The notes under the pieces: generated by a model
Database searches by the model: none
What the model was told of the DNA's origin: nothing
Seen by the model: the letters and a program-made list of their open reading frames with translations, nothing else
Program-made: the position numbers and the translations under genes
Shown here: one piece after another, positions 21,036 to 32,775 of the stretch
Layout of the letters: each line of letters opens with the position of its first letter
How positions within the stretch are numbered: the stretch's first letter is position 1
Source: Nemertoderma westbladi
Taxonomy: Eukaryota; Xenacoelomorpha; Nemertodermatida; Nemertodermatidae
Assembly: GCA_032718475.1 (NCBI GenBank)
Contig: JAUCBJ010003823.1
Span: forward strand, 1-49,409
DNA length: 49,409 nucleotides
Reading direction: 5' to 3'

Positions 21036-21796
21036 ATTATATCTTCCCGGTGAGAAGATAGCTGAATCCAATGGATCCAGCTGAATAGCTCAATTCCGCT
21101 GGAATCCAATCTAATATTGGATGTGGGTTGGAATTTTCTTCTCGGGGACGGCTTTCCAGGACGGCCCCCATGGGTCTGTTATCACTACCCATCCTTGGTA
21201 CATCTGCGAGCTATGTTGTACCAAGGTATCTGGCGTCTCTGGTTTAGATGATTGCCCTCACTCCTCACACAATTTTCCTCAAATTTTCCTCACGGACTTT
21301 GTTGTCCCTTCCTCTCTCACTAGTCCCTTGGGACTCATCCTCGTTTATGCTCGCCCCCCACACTTGAATCTCACACTTCTTTCCCTTTCTCAGCTCTAAC
21401 ACCTTGTCCCCATGTTTCCCCCATACTTAACCCCTTTTATTGTCGCTCTCCATGCTCTTATCGGGTCCCACGCATGTGTGCTGTGCACCATATCAGTGAG
21501 ATCCGTCTAATACTCATACCCTGGTAGCGCCCGTCTGGATGGTTCTTATCCCGCAGGATATGAGCTCTCACAAAAAATCCTGAACTCCGCCCTGTTGTTC
21601 AATGACCACACAATCTGGGTTGACTACCCCTCTACTCTTCCTCCCATGTGTTTCAAGCATGACTCCAGCTGGGCCCTATATGGTCCCGTTGACCCGGCAT
21701 ATGGTCCCATTGACCCGGTGTTAGTGCGTACGTATGGTCTCATTGACCCGGCGTTAGTGTGTAAATTATGTACGTTGGTATGTCGTACCATACGTT
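21036..21796. other. no gene recognised; short GGTCYCRTTGACCCGG repeats
   Basis: Contains three imperfect copies of a 16-bp unit GGTCCCRTTGACCCGG starting at 21682, 21703 and 21736. Open frames lack recognisable domains. Confidence 0.45.
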
Positions 21797-24200
21797 AGTC
21801 TACTACTAGGATCGGCATGCTGCATTGCAGCTGCATTTTTAAGAATGCTGTGCCGGCTTATCGACAAAATTGCACCGCCACAACTCCCTATCAACCATGA
21901 GATTTGCTAGATCATCCGCATCCTCAAGGCCAGTGTCCTTTAAGACGCGTCTCAAGAAAGTCATGGACCATAGAGTGTTAGGTTGCCCTTCTTGGGAACT
22001 GGCACCAACTTATTTGTTTTCATTTCTTGTGGGACTCTTGTTGTACGGTACATGTCTACTATGATGGGATAGATGAGCTTTAAACACTCCGGTATTTTAA
22101 AGATCTCAGGGGGAACACCATCTACTCCACTGGCACGATTGGTCTTAATGCTCTTTGCAGCAGCCTTCACTTCTGCAAAGGAGATATCACCAATGGGAAT
22201 ATCTGGGAGTACAGACTCAGACACTTTTACTTCTATAAAGTTATCAGGCAATACCCTGTCATTATTGAGGAGCTTTTCAAAGTGGGCCTTCCAACCATTG
22301 AGGCGATCGGCTGGTGATTCAGCCTTAACCTTGGTGGTTGGTTGGCTTTTTCGACCAGCAAGCAAGTTGATCGATCTCCATGTCTGGGATGATTGCCTGC
22401 TGTCGTCAGCATCATTGATGGCATTAACCTGTTGGTTTATTAGCTCCTGTAAATTAACAGAGTACTGCCTGTTCAGGGACCTAGATGCAGCCTTAACTGC
22501 ATTCTTGGCCGCTGTAGTCTGTTTGAGTCGGGACACTTTCTGCGCCTTGTAGAGGTCATTTCGGCACTTCTGAATTTTGTTGTCTGTCCAGGGGGCCTGT
22601 TTCCTGTTTCGAGGGTATACAGGAACTGTTTCTGCAGCTGCTAACTTAACTGCCTCTGTGAAGGCAGTATAGCCCTCACAGTGATCTGCCGCCTCAGAGG
22701 CAAGAGCCTCATACTTGTTGCTCAGCTGTAGTGTGAAGCTGGATCTCACACTTGGCTGTTGCAACAGAGAGGACAAGTAAAGCCGTGGCAAGGCAGATTT
22801 CGTTGTTCTGCTAGCACGCAGACTAAGTCTTACCTTGGCCACAATAAGGCGGTGATCACTGGAGAAGGGTTGTAGTATAAATGCATTACAGTCTTGTATA
22901 GAGCTCCTGTATTTCCTACGAAACAGGATATGGTCTATCTGGGACTTGCGACCACTGGGTCCATTATGAGTCCATAGCTTTCCAGTTCGCTTCTTGAACT
23001 GGGTTCCAGCCGAAAACAATCCATTTCCAGAGATAAAATCCTGAAGATGGACGGAATTTCGGTTAACACTATTGCTATAGACCCAGGGCGATGTAGGTGA
23101 TTGATGCAGACTTGCCTTAAAGTCTCCCATGAATGTTAAGAATGCATGCTGATCCACTCCATCAGTAGCTGCTTGTAGATTCTGGTAGAAATTTTCCACC
23201 TCCTCTACAGGGGCAACACTAGTTGGAGAGTAGCACACAATCAGAACCACCTTAGGAAACTTCTTAGCCAGTCTTCCAGAACATGAGAAGTGGCAATGGA
23301 TGATGCGGTTAGAGATTTGGTCTATTTTGTCCAATGCTGCATGTGCAGTTGGATTCATCAATAGACCAATTCCACCATTGCCACTATCATCTGCTGAAGC
23401 GAGGGCGAGTCGCCAACCGCCCCCCATGTCCTTAATCAGAACCTCATCAGTCTGTCCAGTCTGCATTCGGTGCTCTTCAACACCCACTGCACTAAGAGAA
23501 AGCTTATCTGCCAAGGCAGTCAGCTCACCTTGTCGCATTGGGGACCCGAGTGTTAGGGTGTTTACTGAGGCTAGTCTAAGGTCATCAGGAAAGGGACTCA
23601 AAGAATTGTTTGCCGCTCTCTCTCCAGTAGGGGGTGAGACAGGCAGCCGGTCAGTAGATAACTGATGCCTGTGAGGCTGATTGTGTCCAGTCATTCCACT
23701 GGCCTCTAGTGGCTGGACCTCCGCATTACTAATGTAATCCATAGTGGGGGTTGGGGGTGCTTTGCTGAGTCAGCTCTCGGGGCAAATACCACACCCTGGT
23801 TTGCCATTCCACAGGGTGGGTATCGCAGTGGAGTCAGATATGAGGCCCATCACCCATATCTACTCTGGCGCACATGACCCACCATTGGCTGTGCAGCTCA
23901 ACTGATGGGTCATGCCCTGTACCCCTGCTGCCAGGTGCAGGTCGCAGTGAAGTGCACTCAGAGTGGACATGAGAACACTTTACTCCTGACCAGCCATTGG
24001 TAGATCACCATCTGCCTGGCCAGGCCATATACCCCTGCAGCCAAGTAAATGGGTCCTTAATCCAGGACCAAGGGCGTCCTTATCCCAGAACGAAGGGGGT
24101 CCTAGTTACAGGACCAGATTTGCCCTAGTAAGAGGGTCTATGCAGCTACAGGTGGCACCTCCTTTATGCTGCATGGAGGTGGCAAGTTTTCTTGATCAAT
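21797..24200 (-). mobile_element. LINE (APE-type endonuclease), copy A, with RT deleted
   Basis: The 3' end on the minus strand finishes CCGATCCTAGTAGTAG, the same end as copy B at 26812. Near 21960 the copy jumps from the 3'-terminal region (AAGAAAGTCAT) directly to sequence just before the RT start (CATAGAGTGTTA), skipping about 870 bp present in copy B. The short CAT shared at both edges suggests deletion by microhomology. Upstream of the endonuclease frame about 450 bp of GC-richer sequence extends to about 24200 and is probably the 5' UTR. I do not assign the LINE clade. Confidence 0.85.
21961..23742 (-). pseudogene. LINE ORF: endonuclease plus start of reverse transcriptase
   Basis: A 593-codon frame from ATG. 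Residues about 60-305 form an exonuclease-endonuclease-phosphatase (APE-like) domain: NTLTLGS, catalytic Glu in AVGVEEHR (89-90), GGIGLLM, YSPT, GDFKA (206-210), SQIDHIL (about 268-273) and SSDHRLI (294-300). In intact APE-type LINEs the GDF motif is followed by Asn (GDFNA); here that residue is Lys (AAG). The frame continues through a linker and reaches TNKLVPVPKKGNLTLYG, the start of the RT domain, then hits a stop created by the internal deletion. It can encode a nuclease-like fragment but not an active retrotransposase. Confidence 0.85.
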
Positions 24201-24940
24201 GACCTAAAATACCTGACATGACCCGTTAGTACATATGTATCATGTATGTATTGTACATTTTTGTACCCATCATGCATACGTAATTGTAACTAGTTATATT
24301 AGCGGATTAAATTCCATGAACTACCCACCGAAAAAGGGATTAGTGGCATTTTTACCAATTATAGTTGGCGAGGTGACATTACCAATAATAATGTCACCTC
24401 ACAACCAACTAGGGTGGTACACGCTGTCAGCCACAGGAAGAGCGGGCTGGGGAGTGGGGATAGTGGCAACAGGGAGTGGCGAGGCGACAATTAATGAGGT
24501 TAAGCCAATATGGTGGGTAGGATAGCACATTGGGGGTGATTAGAGCGCATCTATTGGACACTCAGGCCACTCAGTAGTGTAGAGCTGATTTAATATGTGT
24601 TAATAATAATATAACCATTGTACTTATTGATTACTGATTCAGTTGGTTCCTATACAGTTGTGAGACTGGAACAGTTTTAACTGTCGTCACTACCGTGTTA
24701 TTATATTCAGACTGTGCTATTATTACGTTCTGTGATTATAAAGACTGATACTAAAACTCAGTTATTTGAACGGCCTTCGGCCTACTATACATATCCAGAC
24801 TACAGTTTAGCAGCCTACGCGTATAACTCACGCACCGGTCGGGATTCATTACTGCCAACTCCAGTGGATCCCGTCACAGTTAAAACAGTCCACCCAAGAC
24901 AACGAGTTAAAACTGACCAACAACTCAACACCTTAAATAA
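24201..24940 (+). mobile_element. possible LTR or leader of an unassigned retroelement
   Basis: This segment precedes a Gag-like coding stretch and is partly repeated in inverted form at 20866-21014, as expected for a mobile sequence. It contains a perfect 11-bp-stem hairpin, GAGGTGACATT (24370-24380) with AATGTCACCTC (24390-24400), whose flanks also pair (AGTTG/CAACT). No second copy downstream and no clear primer-binding site were identified, so 'LTR' is a guess. Confidence 0.35.
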
Positions 24941-26811
24941 ACTGTGACAACAACCAGCGCCAATGAAATGACCGAACACACGCCTCAGGGTTCGGAGAGG
25001 GGAGGAAATCCGCGCGCCCCCGAGCGTTAGAGACCAAACGATTCGGGAGGCGACGATGAGGCGGTACCGGCCCGCCACATGGGATTCGCCGAGGAGAGAC
25101 AATTCGGTGGTAGAGGAGGAGAATGGACCGGTATGAGAAGAGGAGAGAGACGTGAGTTGACACGGAGCGGCGAGAGGAGCACCGGGATCGCCGGCCAGTC
25201 GGTGGCTACAGGCGGTGAACGGCCCACAGGAACGGCAACGGTGGGGCTGACGGTGCGACGCCGGATGAGGAAACAAGGTCAGGAAGTCGAGGAGGAGAAC
25301 GTCGGGATGAGCGATTGACTACGATGCACATACAATGCGACGAGAGAGATGATAAAGGATGGTAGAGAAGGAGGAAGGGTAGACAAACCCAAACTAACTC
25401 GGAGACTCAGTGAGTGTAATAAACATTTTCACTACCTAGTCCGATTTGGCAGGGGGAACTGGCAAGTGAAAGGGCGAGGGGGGTCGCCACGGAACTGTTT
25501 GAATTGTGGTGGCCCGAGATTATACCGTATGGTGTAGTGTATGTATGGCCTTATCTGGTAGATGCGCAGGGGGTTAAGTTAGTGGGATGGGCGGGTTCGA
25601 ACAATGCTGAACTCGAGGTTATCCCGGAAGATTCGGCGTTGTCCATTAGTGAAGCCGCTAGTAGGTACGATAAAATTACTGGAATCAACAGGCGATGGGG
25701 TCCGACACAACTGAAAAGTCCGCTACACCCTCCACGAAAGCAATAAGGGTGTTAGAGATAGATCTGGCTTGTCAGCTAGACATAGTCGCGTTAGATCAAA
25801 AGGAATTAGAGAGACAACTGGATGAGAGGACCGCGTTGTTAGAGAGAGAGAGGGAGTTAGCGAGAGAGTGTAGGGAGAGAAGCACGAGAATGGCGAACGA
25901 GCGCAAAGAGCGGGTTGAGAGAGAGGTGAATGAGCGCAGAGAGCGCGATGCAAGGGAGGCAGCGAGGGTTGAGAGAGAGGTGAACGAGTGCAAAGAGCGG
26001 GTTGAGAGAGAGGTGAATGAGCGCAAAGAGCAGGATGAGAGAGAGGTGAATGAGCGCAGAGAGCACAACGCGAGGGAGGTAGCGAGGGTTGAGAGAGAGG
26101 TGAACGAGCGCAAAGAGCGAGAGGCGAGGGAGGCAGAGCTAGAGAGGACAGGGAGAGAGAGATGGCTGGTAAGAGGATGCGGGATGATATGCATGCACGG
26201 TTGAGGGGGTTAATGTAGTATCAGGCAAAGCAGAAACGCTGGCTAGAATTGGCGAAACTGGATTTATCAGAGAGCAAGGCTGGTTCGGGAAGTATTTATG
26301 AGGAACCAGAGGTGATGGAGACCTTTGTTAATACCCCATTTACAGGTACTGAACGACAAACACAAAACTGGTTTGACCGGACGGATGATGGGGGGGTAAT
26401 AACAATACGTTTAGTAGGAACGTCAATATTAACAATGCCGTAGTAGGTGGTTTAAATACTGATGAAAATACCTTTCTTACAAGAAATAATGTTGATACTG
26501 GTCCAGTATATAATTTAAATAATAATATAATAAATAATCCTGGTGAAATTAATCAGAACAATTTAAATAATAATGTTAATGGTGGTGCAATGAATAATTC
26601 GAATAATTTAAATAATAACAGTGGGCAGAGTAATTTAAGTAAAAATATAACAAATAAGGACGGGGAAAGTAAAGATGGTAAAATTAATATAAACGTTAGC
26701 GAAACAAATAATTCACCTAGCGGGGGCCTACAAGGCCACGTGGAGATGCAGGCGAATGAACCCAGAGGAGATAGGGGCAATGTGTCGAATAGAGGGGAGC
26801 GTGACTACTAA
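24941..26811 (+). pseudogene. Gag-like coding region of an unassigned retroelement
   Basis: 25695-26204 encodes a highly charged coiled coil built from about 11-residue repeats of the type VEREVNERKER. After a frameshift near 26170 and a TAG at 26216 the sequence continues KRWLELAKLDLSESKAG and EEPEVMETFVNTPF. A second frame change at a G7 run (about 26390) leads into an Asn-rich low-complexity stretch open to the TAA at 26809. The order (charged coiled coil, linker, Asn-rich tail) and the purine-rich composition suggest one former polyprotein broken by slippage in G runs. I see no protease or RT that belongs to it, so Gag is an inference from context. Confidence 0.4.
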
Positions 26812-28470
26812 TACTACTACTAGGATCGGCATGCTGCATTGCAGCTGCATTTTTAAGAATGCTGTGCCGGCTTATCGACAAAATTGCACCGCCACAACTC
26901 CCTATCACCCATGACATTTGCTAGATCATCCGCATCTTCAAGGCCAGTGTCCTTTAAGATGCGTCTCAAGAAAGTCATAGGCTGTCCACCATGCTTATTC
27001 ACTCCATGAGGCTGCCAAAGTACAAGATTATGCACCGGCTGGTCCTCACGGCGAAAGCAATGTCCTGCAAAGCGGAGGCGATTTTGTTCCAGGATTTTGC
27101 TTGGGGGAACCAATGAGACACCTCCAATGTTATATAGTGTCTGGTTGGAGATGTGTGCATTGTACTTGACACAATGAACCCGGCGTAGCATTCTTTGAAT
27201 GTGCCATCCAGAGATTTGGTGTCCTCCCTAGTGATTCTGAGCGTACTCCTAAGTCATCAGCAAAGTCTAGATCAGTTAGGTACTTGGAAGGATTTCCTCG
27301 ACTTCTGGAGCCAGTAGGTGGAGTTATCATCACCCCATCATCATTATGATGATCTAAGGACATGCGTAGAACATAGTAAACAACAATTATGAACAAGAAT
27401 GGTGCAAGTGTGTTTCCCTGGAGGACGCCCCATAACACTTCAAATGGTTCTGTGTCACCATCAACAGTAGACACAAATGTTGTCTAACCATCGTATACTG
27501 ATCTGATTGCTGCAATAATTTCATCAGGAATCCCATATAATGAAAGTATGGTGAACATACGTGAGCGAGAGACTGAATCAAAGGCCTTGAAGAAGTCAAC
27601 AAAGATAACAGCCAGATGCCTGTCTTTCTTTTTTGATAACTCTAAGTCCTTCTAAGTGATCCTCCATCCTAACTGATCTAAATTATCCTTCTAAGTGCCA
27701 AAATGGGCTCCATGGTCCCATGACCTTTACGGAACCCATTCTGATTTCCATGGAGCAGTCTCTCAATGGGATCCCTGATGCGATTTAATAGAATTCTATT
27801 GTATAGCTTTGCAGTAATCGAGATTAATGAGATTCCCCGAAAAGAACCATAGAGTGTTACGTTGCCCTTCTTGGAAACTGGCACCAACTTATTTGTTTTC
27901 ATTTATTGTGGGACTCTTGTTGTTCGGTACATGTCTACTATGATGGGATAGATGAGCTTTAAACACTCAGGTATTTTAAAGACCTCAGGGGGAACACCAT
28001 CTACTCCTCTGGCACGATTGGTCTTAATGCTCTTTGCAGCAGCCTTCACTTCTTCAAAGGAGATATCACCAATGGGAATATCTGGGAGTACAGACTCAGA
28101 CACTTTTACTTCTATAAAGTTATCAGGCAATACCCTGTCATTATTGAGGAGCTTTTCAAAGTGGGCCTTCCAACCATTGAGGTGATCGGCTGGTGATTCA
28201 GCCTTAACCTTGGTGGTTGGTTTGCTTTTTCGACCAGCAAGCAAGTTGATCGATCTCCATGCCTGGGATGATTGCCTGCTGTCATCAGCATCATTGATGG
28301 CATCAACCTGTTGGTTTATTAGCTCCTGTAAATTAACAGAGTACTGCCTGTTCAGGGACCTAGATGCAGCCTTACTGCATTCTTGGCCGCTGTACTCTGT
28401 TTGAGTCGGGACTCTTTCTGTGCCTTGTAGAGGTCATTTCGGCACTTCTGAATTTTGTTGTCAGTCCAGT
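26812..28470 (-). mobile_element. LINE copy B (RT and C-terminal region)
   Basis: Same family and orientation as copy A, over 95% alike where they overlap by eye. On the minus strand it begins 5'-truncated within the linker (about 28470). It runs through the RT start (TNKLVPVSKKGNVTLYG), GSFRGISLISITAKLYNRIL and GFRKGHGTMEPILALR, then motif A FVDFFKAFDSVSRS, GVLQGNTLAPFLF and the catalytic YLTDLDFADDLGV. The C-terminal region with RRVHCVKYNAHISNQTLYN follows. Stops (for example after SVYDG near 27487) and frame changes make it inactive. It interrupts the Gag-like region at 26811, and the host element resumes at about 28471. Confidence 0.9.
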
Positions 28471-29530
28471 GAAAAGGAAAGGGGTGAAAGGGGTGAGACA
28501 AGAAGTGACGGGTGGGGTTGGGGGCTAAGGGCACCCCACCGCAACCAGTTAGTTACGGGTGGGGGGGGGCTACAGGCACCCCACCGCAACTGGTAAGTGA
28601 CGAGAGGGGGGGGGGGGGAATAAATGCCCCATGGATGTCTGCGGGAAATGCATGCGGTGAGTTAAGTGAACCATGGCACCCGACGACGGGGGGAAGGAGG
28701 GGGGCAACAGTCGCCCCACAGTCGTCGGCAGAAAATGCGCGCAGTGAGTTAAGTAAACCGTGGCACCAGACGATGGCGGAGAGTAGAAAGGCAGCGAATA
28801 TCTAAGAGGCCATACAACCGGGTAAAGGGAAAAGCGTTCACGCCGCAAGCGGCCAAATGAGGGAACGTCGAGCCCACTCGGAAGACGGAAGGAGAACGGT
28901 AGAGTTCATCTGGGAGGTCAATACGAGATCTCATGAACGTAGGTATAATGCCGGGAGTAGAGGACGCGAGGAGGATGCTACGGGCTACTGGAGATATCGA
29001 GATAAGACGGACAGTGAACCGTCGATATTCGAAATAGAGAGAGAGGGCCGGTGGGGTTGTACTTCGGGAGATTGCCATCACCCCGGAGGAACACAGCCCG
29101 GCGATGTATATTATACACCGAGAGAGGGGTACATAGTGTACCGGGACGAGGAGGATGAGAGAAGAAGGGATCGAAGGGAAACTTCCCGTCGGAAGCTGGC
29201 GATCGACAATATGGTAGTGCCGGGGAGGAGTTCTCGGAATATTCGAGAAGATTAAACTTCAATCGCGAGGAGGACATTCAAACTGCATGACATACTGTAG
29301 GTCTTACTGAACACACTATAGGCCATGCTGGGAGAGATAGTGTAGGTGATAGGGTAGCGCGAGTGCCGGGATTAAACCCGGAGGTCGTGGCTTACATACT
29401 GGTGAGTAGGCAGGAACCTGATAGGCCTATACCGGTACCTGCACACCAGTATGACTATAACATGCAGGGATACAACATGTATCCAGGGCAGGGGGGGCTA
29501 TTCCAGATAGGTGTATGGGCCCCAATATAA
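28471..29530 (+). pseudogene. continuation of the Gag-like retroelement
   Basis: Starts with G-rich tandem repeats: GGCACCCCACCGCAACYRGT appears twice (28529, 28577). A roughly 110-bp unit with GTGAGTTAAGTRAACCRTGG appears at about 28658 and 28744. An open frame at 28857-29255 encodes a very basic/acidic 132-residue segment. Another open stretch from about 29290 to the TAA at 29530 ends with a Tyr/Met/Gly-rich tail. No enzymatic domain is recognised. Base composition (purine- and G-rich) matches the part left of the LINE insertion. Confidence 0.4.
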
Positions 29531-29561
29531 TAACATCAACCCCAGTACCAATATTATATAA

Positions 29562-30685
29562 TAGAAATATTTCGGTTAAATTTAATTTGACGTCGTATTA
29601 AATATTATAAAGGTGGCTAAACACCAGATGAACAATAAAGAAATTAATTTGTAAAGCATAACAAACTCCACTATTATTGAATTTTGCACACTTAAAAATG
29701 CGTGATAGAAAGTGAGGATTTCTGCTACTAAATATTTTTCGAATGGCTAATATATTTGTGCGGAAATTAGTGTCTATATTGTCAACATCATCGTTGCGGA
29801 CAATATAGGGACATAATGAATAACTATTATCATAATTTAGTGAGGAAAAGGTAGAATTTGTCAGCGGTATATCCTGAATGTTATGCAACTTATCAGTGTT
29901 CTAAAAATAAATTAAATTAATATAGGAATTATTTTGAATATTAAATTGTTTAAGAATAATTACAGTTACTAAACAACAACTGTACGGAAATAAATAGTAC
30001 ACGTATCGTCTATAGATTGGTTATCCTTTCATTTATAAGTTATTAATAAGTACTTAGCAGTGTTCCGACCTACAGGTCCTCACGTTGCAAAGGCTACTTT
30101 TCAGCGTTAAGATAAGATTAATACACACAACGCAGTGTTGATAATTTTACATAATTTTAAAGAATGTTTAATAAATATTAAAGCCCTCTAATCCAAAAAA
30201 TTTATAACTGAATGTGAATACAATGGATCATCAGATATGTATACACGTGTATATATTGTCAATTAATTAATTATTGTTCTACTTGTATCTAAATTCAATA
30301 CAAGCAAATATATAATTTGTTAATTGACTCCGGAATAATGTATTTACCTTTGTTACAAAGTCCAAACGCGACAAGTTCACGTATTCCAGTTGGTGCTGAT
30401 AGCAGCATGACACATGTAAAATATTTATTTGGGTTGTTCCACGTGCACATATAGATATTTGTTTGTCGCCACTACAATAAATCAAGCACTGTGTTTGTGC
30501 ACCCGGCCTAATAGGTTGGGTGTCGGAAGTTCTAAACCGGATAGTTCGTCTAAAACTTATATTTCAGTAATTCTAATTGTAAATAAAGTAAAAAGTAAAG
30601 TAAAGTAAATTTTCTTCGGCCGCTTGGCCAGGGATTACGCACAAATTCTGACGACTTATTTCCAGTGCGGTCCCCCCAGAACTTT
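29562..30685. repeat. 1.12-kb dispersed repeat, copy 1
   Basis: From TAGAAATATTTCGGTTAAAT to GTGCGGTCCCCCCAGAACTTT this segment matches 31236-32355 in direct orientation, with scattered substitutions and small indels. It ends in a conserved block (GGCCGCTTGGCCAGGGATTA and CCAGTGCGGTCCCCCCAGAA), diverged forms of which occur near 17592-17685. A minus-strand frame (29598-29888) is open in both copies but matches nothing I know. The element class is unknown; neither terminal inverted repeats nor TG...CA ends are seen. Confidence 0.85.
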
Positions 30686-31235
30686 ACTCCCCAGAGGTAT
30701 TCATACTTGGTATTCATATTACGAGTTATTCATAATCTCTAGACGGCACATTACAAAAATGCTACGCCGGGTTCATTGTGTCAAGTTCAAAGCACACATC
30801 TCCAACCAGACACTATATAACATTGGAGGTGTCTCGTGTAGCCACGGGCGGAACTATAGAACTAAATGTAGCCACGGGCGGAACAATTAGAACTAAAAAT
30901 TAAAAAATAAAAATAAAAAAAAATAAAATAAAAATTTTATTAACGAAAATATAATTGTTCTAGAATAAACATTTAAGGGCAAACGAGACTTACTTGGTGA
31001 GTTAAACGCGGACAAAATCTCGAATAAGCTACTGCGTGCAGCCGGAGCTACAAGCATGGAGAGTGCCTCGGGATGCGAACGGGGAGTGGCGGTGTTTAAT
31101 TTAATGCATATAATAATGGGTTGAAGTTTTGTATATGTTTATGTTGAGTAGGTATATTTCAGTAGCAGCAGGTACTGTTATTTTGTATTATGTAAAGTGT
31201 TAGTTTTTACGACCTTATGATGATAGCCCAAGTGG
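30686..31235. other. spacer between the two 1.12-kb repeats
   Basis: Holds a LINE scrap (30752-30835), a twice-repeated GTAGCCACGGGCGGAAC unit at about 30838 and 30869, an A-rich stretch, and otherwise unassigned sequence. Confidence 0.6.
30752..30835 (+). mobile_element. LINE scrap, copy D
   Basis: ATGCTACGCCGGGTTCATTG through CATTGGAGGTGTCTC is the reverse complement of the matching part of LINE copy B (about 27113-27195). This is the only LINE piece in plus orientation. Confidence 0.8.
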
Positions 31236-32355
31236 TAGAAATATTTCGGTTAAATTTAAATCCACGTCGTATTAAATATTATAAAGGGGCTAAACACGAG
31301 ATGAACAATAAAGAAATTAATTTGTAAAGCATAACAAACTCCAATATTATTGAATTTTGCACACTTAAAAATGCGTGATAGAAGTGAGGATTTCTGCTAC
31401 TAAATATTTTACGAATGGCTAATATATTTGTGCGGAAATTAGTGTCTATATTGTCAACATCATCGTTGCGGACAATATAGGGACATAATGAATAACTATT
31501 ATCATAATTTAGTGAGGAAAAGGTAGAATTTGTCAGCGGTATAACCTGAATGTTATGCAACTTATCAGTGTTCTAAAAATAACTTTAAATTAATATAGGA
31601 ATTATTTTGAATATTACATTGTTTATGAATAATTACAGTTACTAAACAACAACTGTACGGAAATAAATAGTACACGTATCGTCTATAGATTGGTTATCCT
31701 TTCATTTATAAGTTATTAATAAGTACTTAGCAGTGTTCCGACCTACAGGTCCTCACGTTGCAAAGGCTACTTTTCAGCGTTAAGATAAGATTAATACACA
31801 CAACGCAGTGTTGATAATTTTACATAATTTTAAATAATGTTTAATAAATGTTAAAGCCCTCTAATCCAAAAAATTTATAACTGAATGTGAATACAATGGA
31901 TCATCAGATATGTATACACGTGTATATATTGTCAATTAATTAATTGTTCTACTTGTATCTAAATTCAATACAAGCAAATATATAATTTGTTAATTGACTC
32001 CGGAATAATGTATTTACGTTTGGTACAAAGTCCAAACGCGACAAGTTCACGTATTCCAGTTGGTGCTGATAGCAGCATGACACATGTAAAATATTTATTT
32101 GGGTTGTTCCACGTGCACATATAGATATTTGTTTGTCGCCACTACAATAAATCGAGCACTGTGTTTGTGCACCCGGCCTAATAGGTTGGGTGTCGGAAGT
32201 TCTAAACCGGATAGTTCGTCTAAAACTTATATTTCAGTAATTCTAATTGTAAATAAAGTAAAAAGTAAAGTAAAGTAAATTTTCTTCGGCCGCTTGGCCA
32301 GGGATTACGCACAAATTCTGACGACTTATTTCCAGTGCGGTCCCCCCAGAACTTT
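31236..32355. repeat. 1.12-kb dispersed repeat, copy 2
   Basis: Second direct copy of 29562-30685. It lacks four bases of the TTAATTAATTATTG stretch and carries scattered changes near both ends of the frame noted for copy 1. Confidence 0.85.
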
Positions 32356-32406
32356 GCGCCCTGGCTGTATAATATCAGCTGTAGTTATAATCAAATTGTC
32401 AGTATT

Positions 32407-32472
32407 TCTAAAGAGAAACGTCTAAAGATCTAAAGAGAAACGTCTAAAGATCTAAAGAGAAACGTCTAAAGT
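32407..32472. repeat. 22-bp minisatellite, three units
   Basis: TCTAAAGAGAAACGTCTAAAGA starts at 32407, 32429 and 32451, with the third unit nearly complete. Diverged TCTAAAG fragments follow. Confidence 0.9.
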
Positions 32473-32775
32473 GTTTTTAGTTCTAAAGAAAGTGAGACTT
32501 CGGTATAACTTAAGAAAACGTCGGCTGTTCTAAAGGAAAACCTAAATTGAAACGTTTCTATTTTTATAGAGTAACGTCTGTAGTATGAAAATAAGTACGA
32601 TTTTTTTGTAAGCCCATTATTGTTACAACTTATATACTGTGATTTGAATTCTTCTCCAGCAGTCGACAGAGGCGTAGCGAGTCCTTCTGGCGCATAAAAT
32701 TAATCAACTACTGCAATAATCGGCAAGTTAATGTTATTTTTAAGGATTGTCGAATTACAATAATATGTGTAAATG

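Noticed and set aside
25723-26194. Minus-strand Ser/Leu-rich frames opposite the coiled-coil Gag-like region
   Set aside because: They are the antisense of the GAGAGAG-rich repeats and arise from composition alone.
29562-32355. LTR pair of one retrotransposon (two 1.12-kb direct repeats)
   Set aside because: Only 550 bp separates them, no pol sequence lies between, the ends lack TG...CA, and a diverged end occurs elsewhere without a partner.
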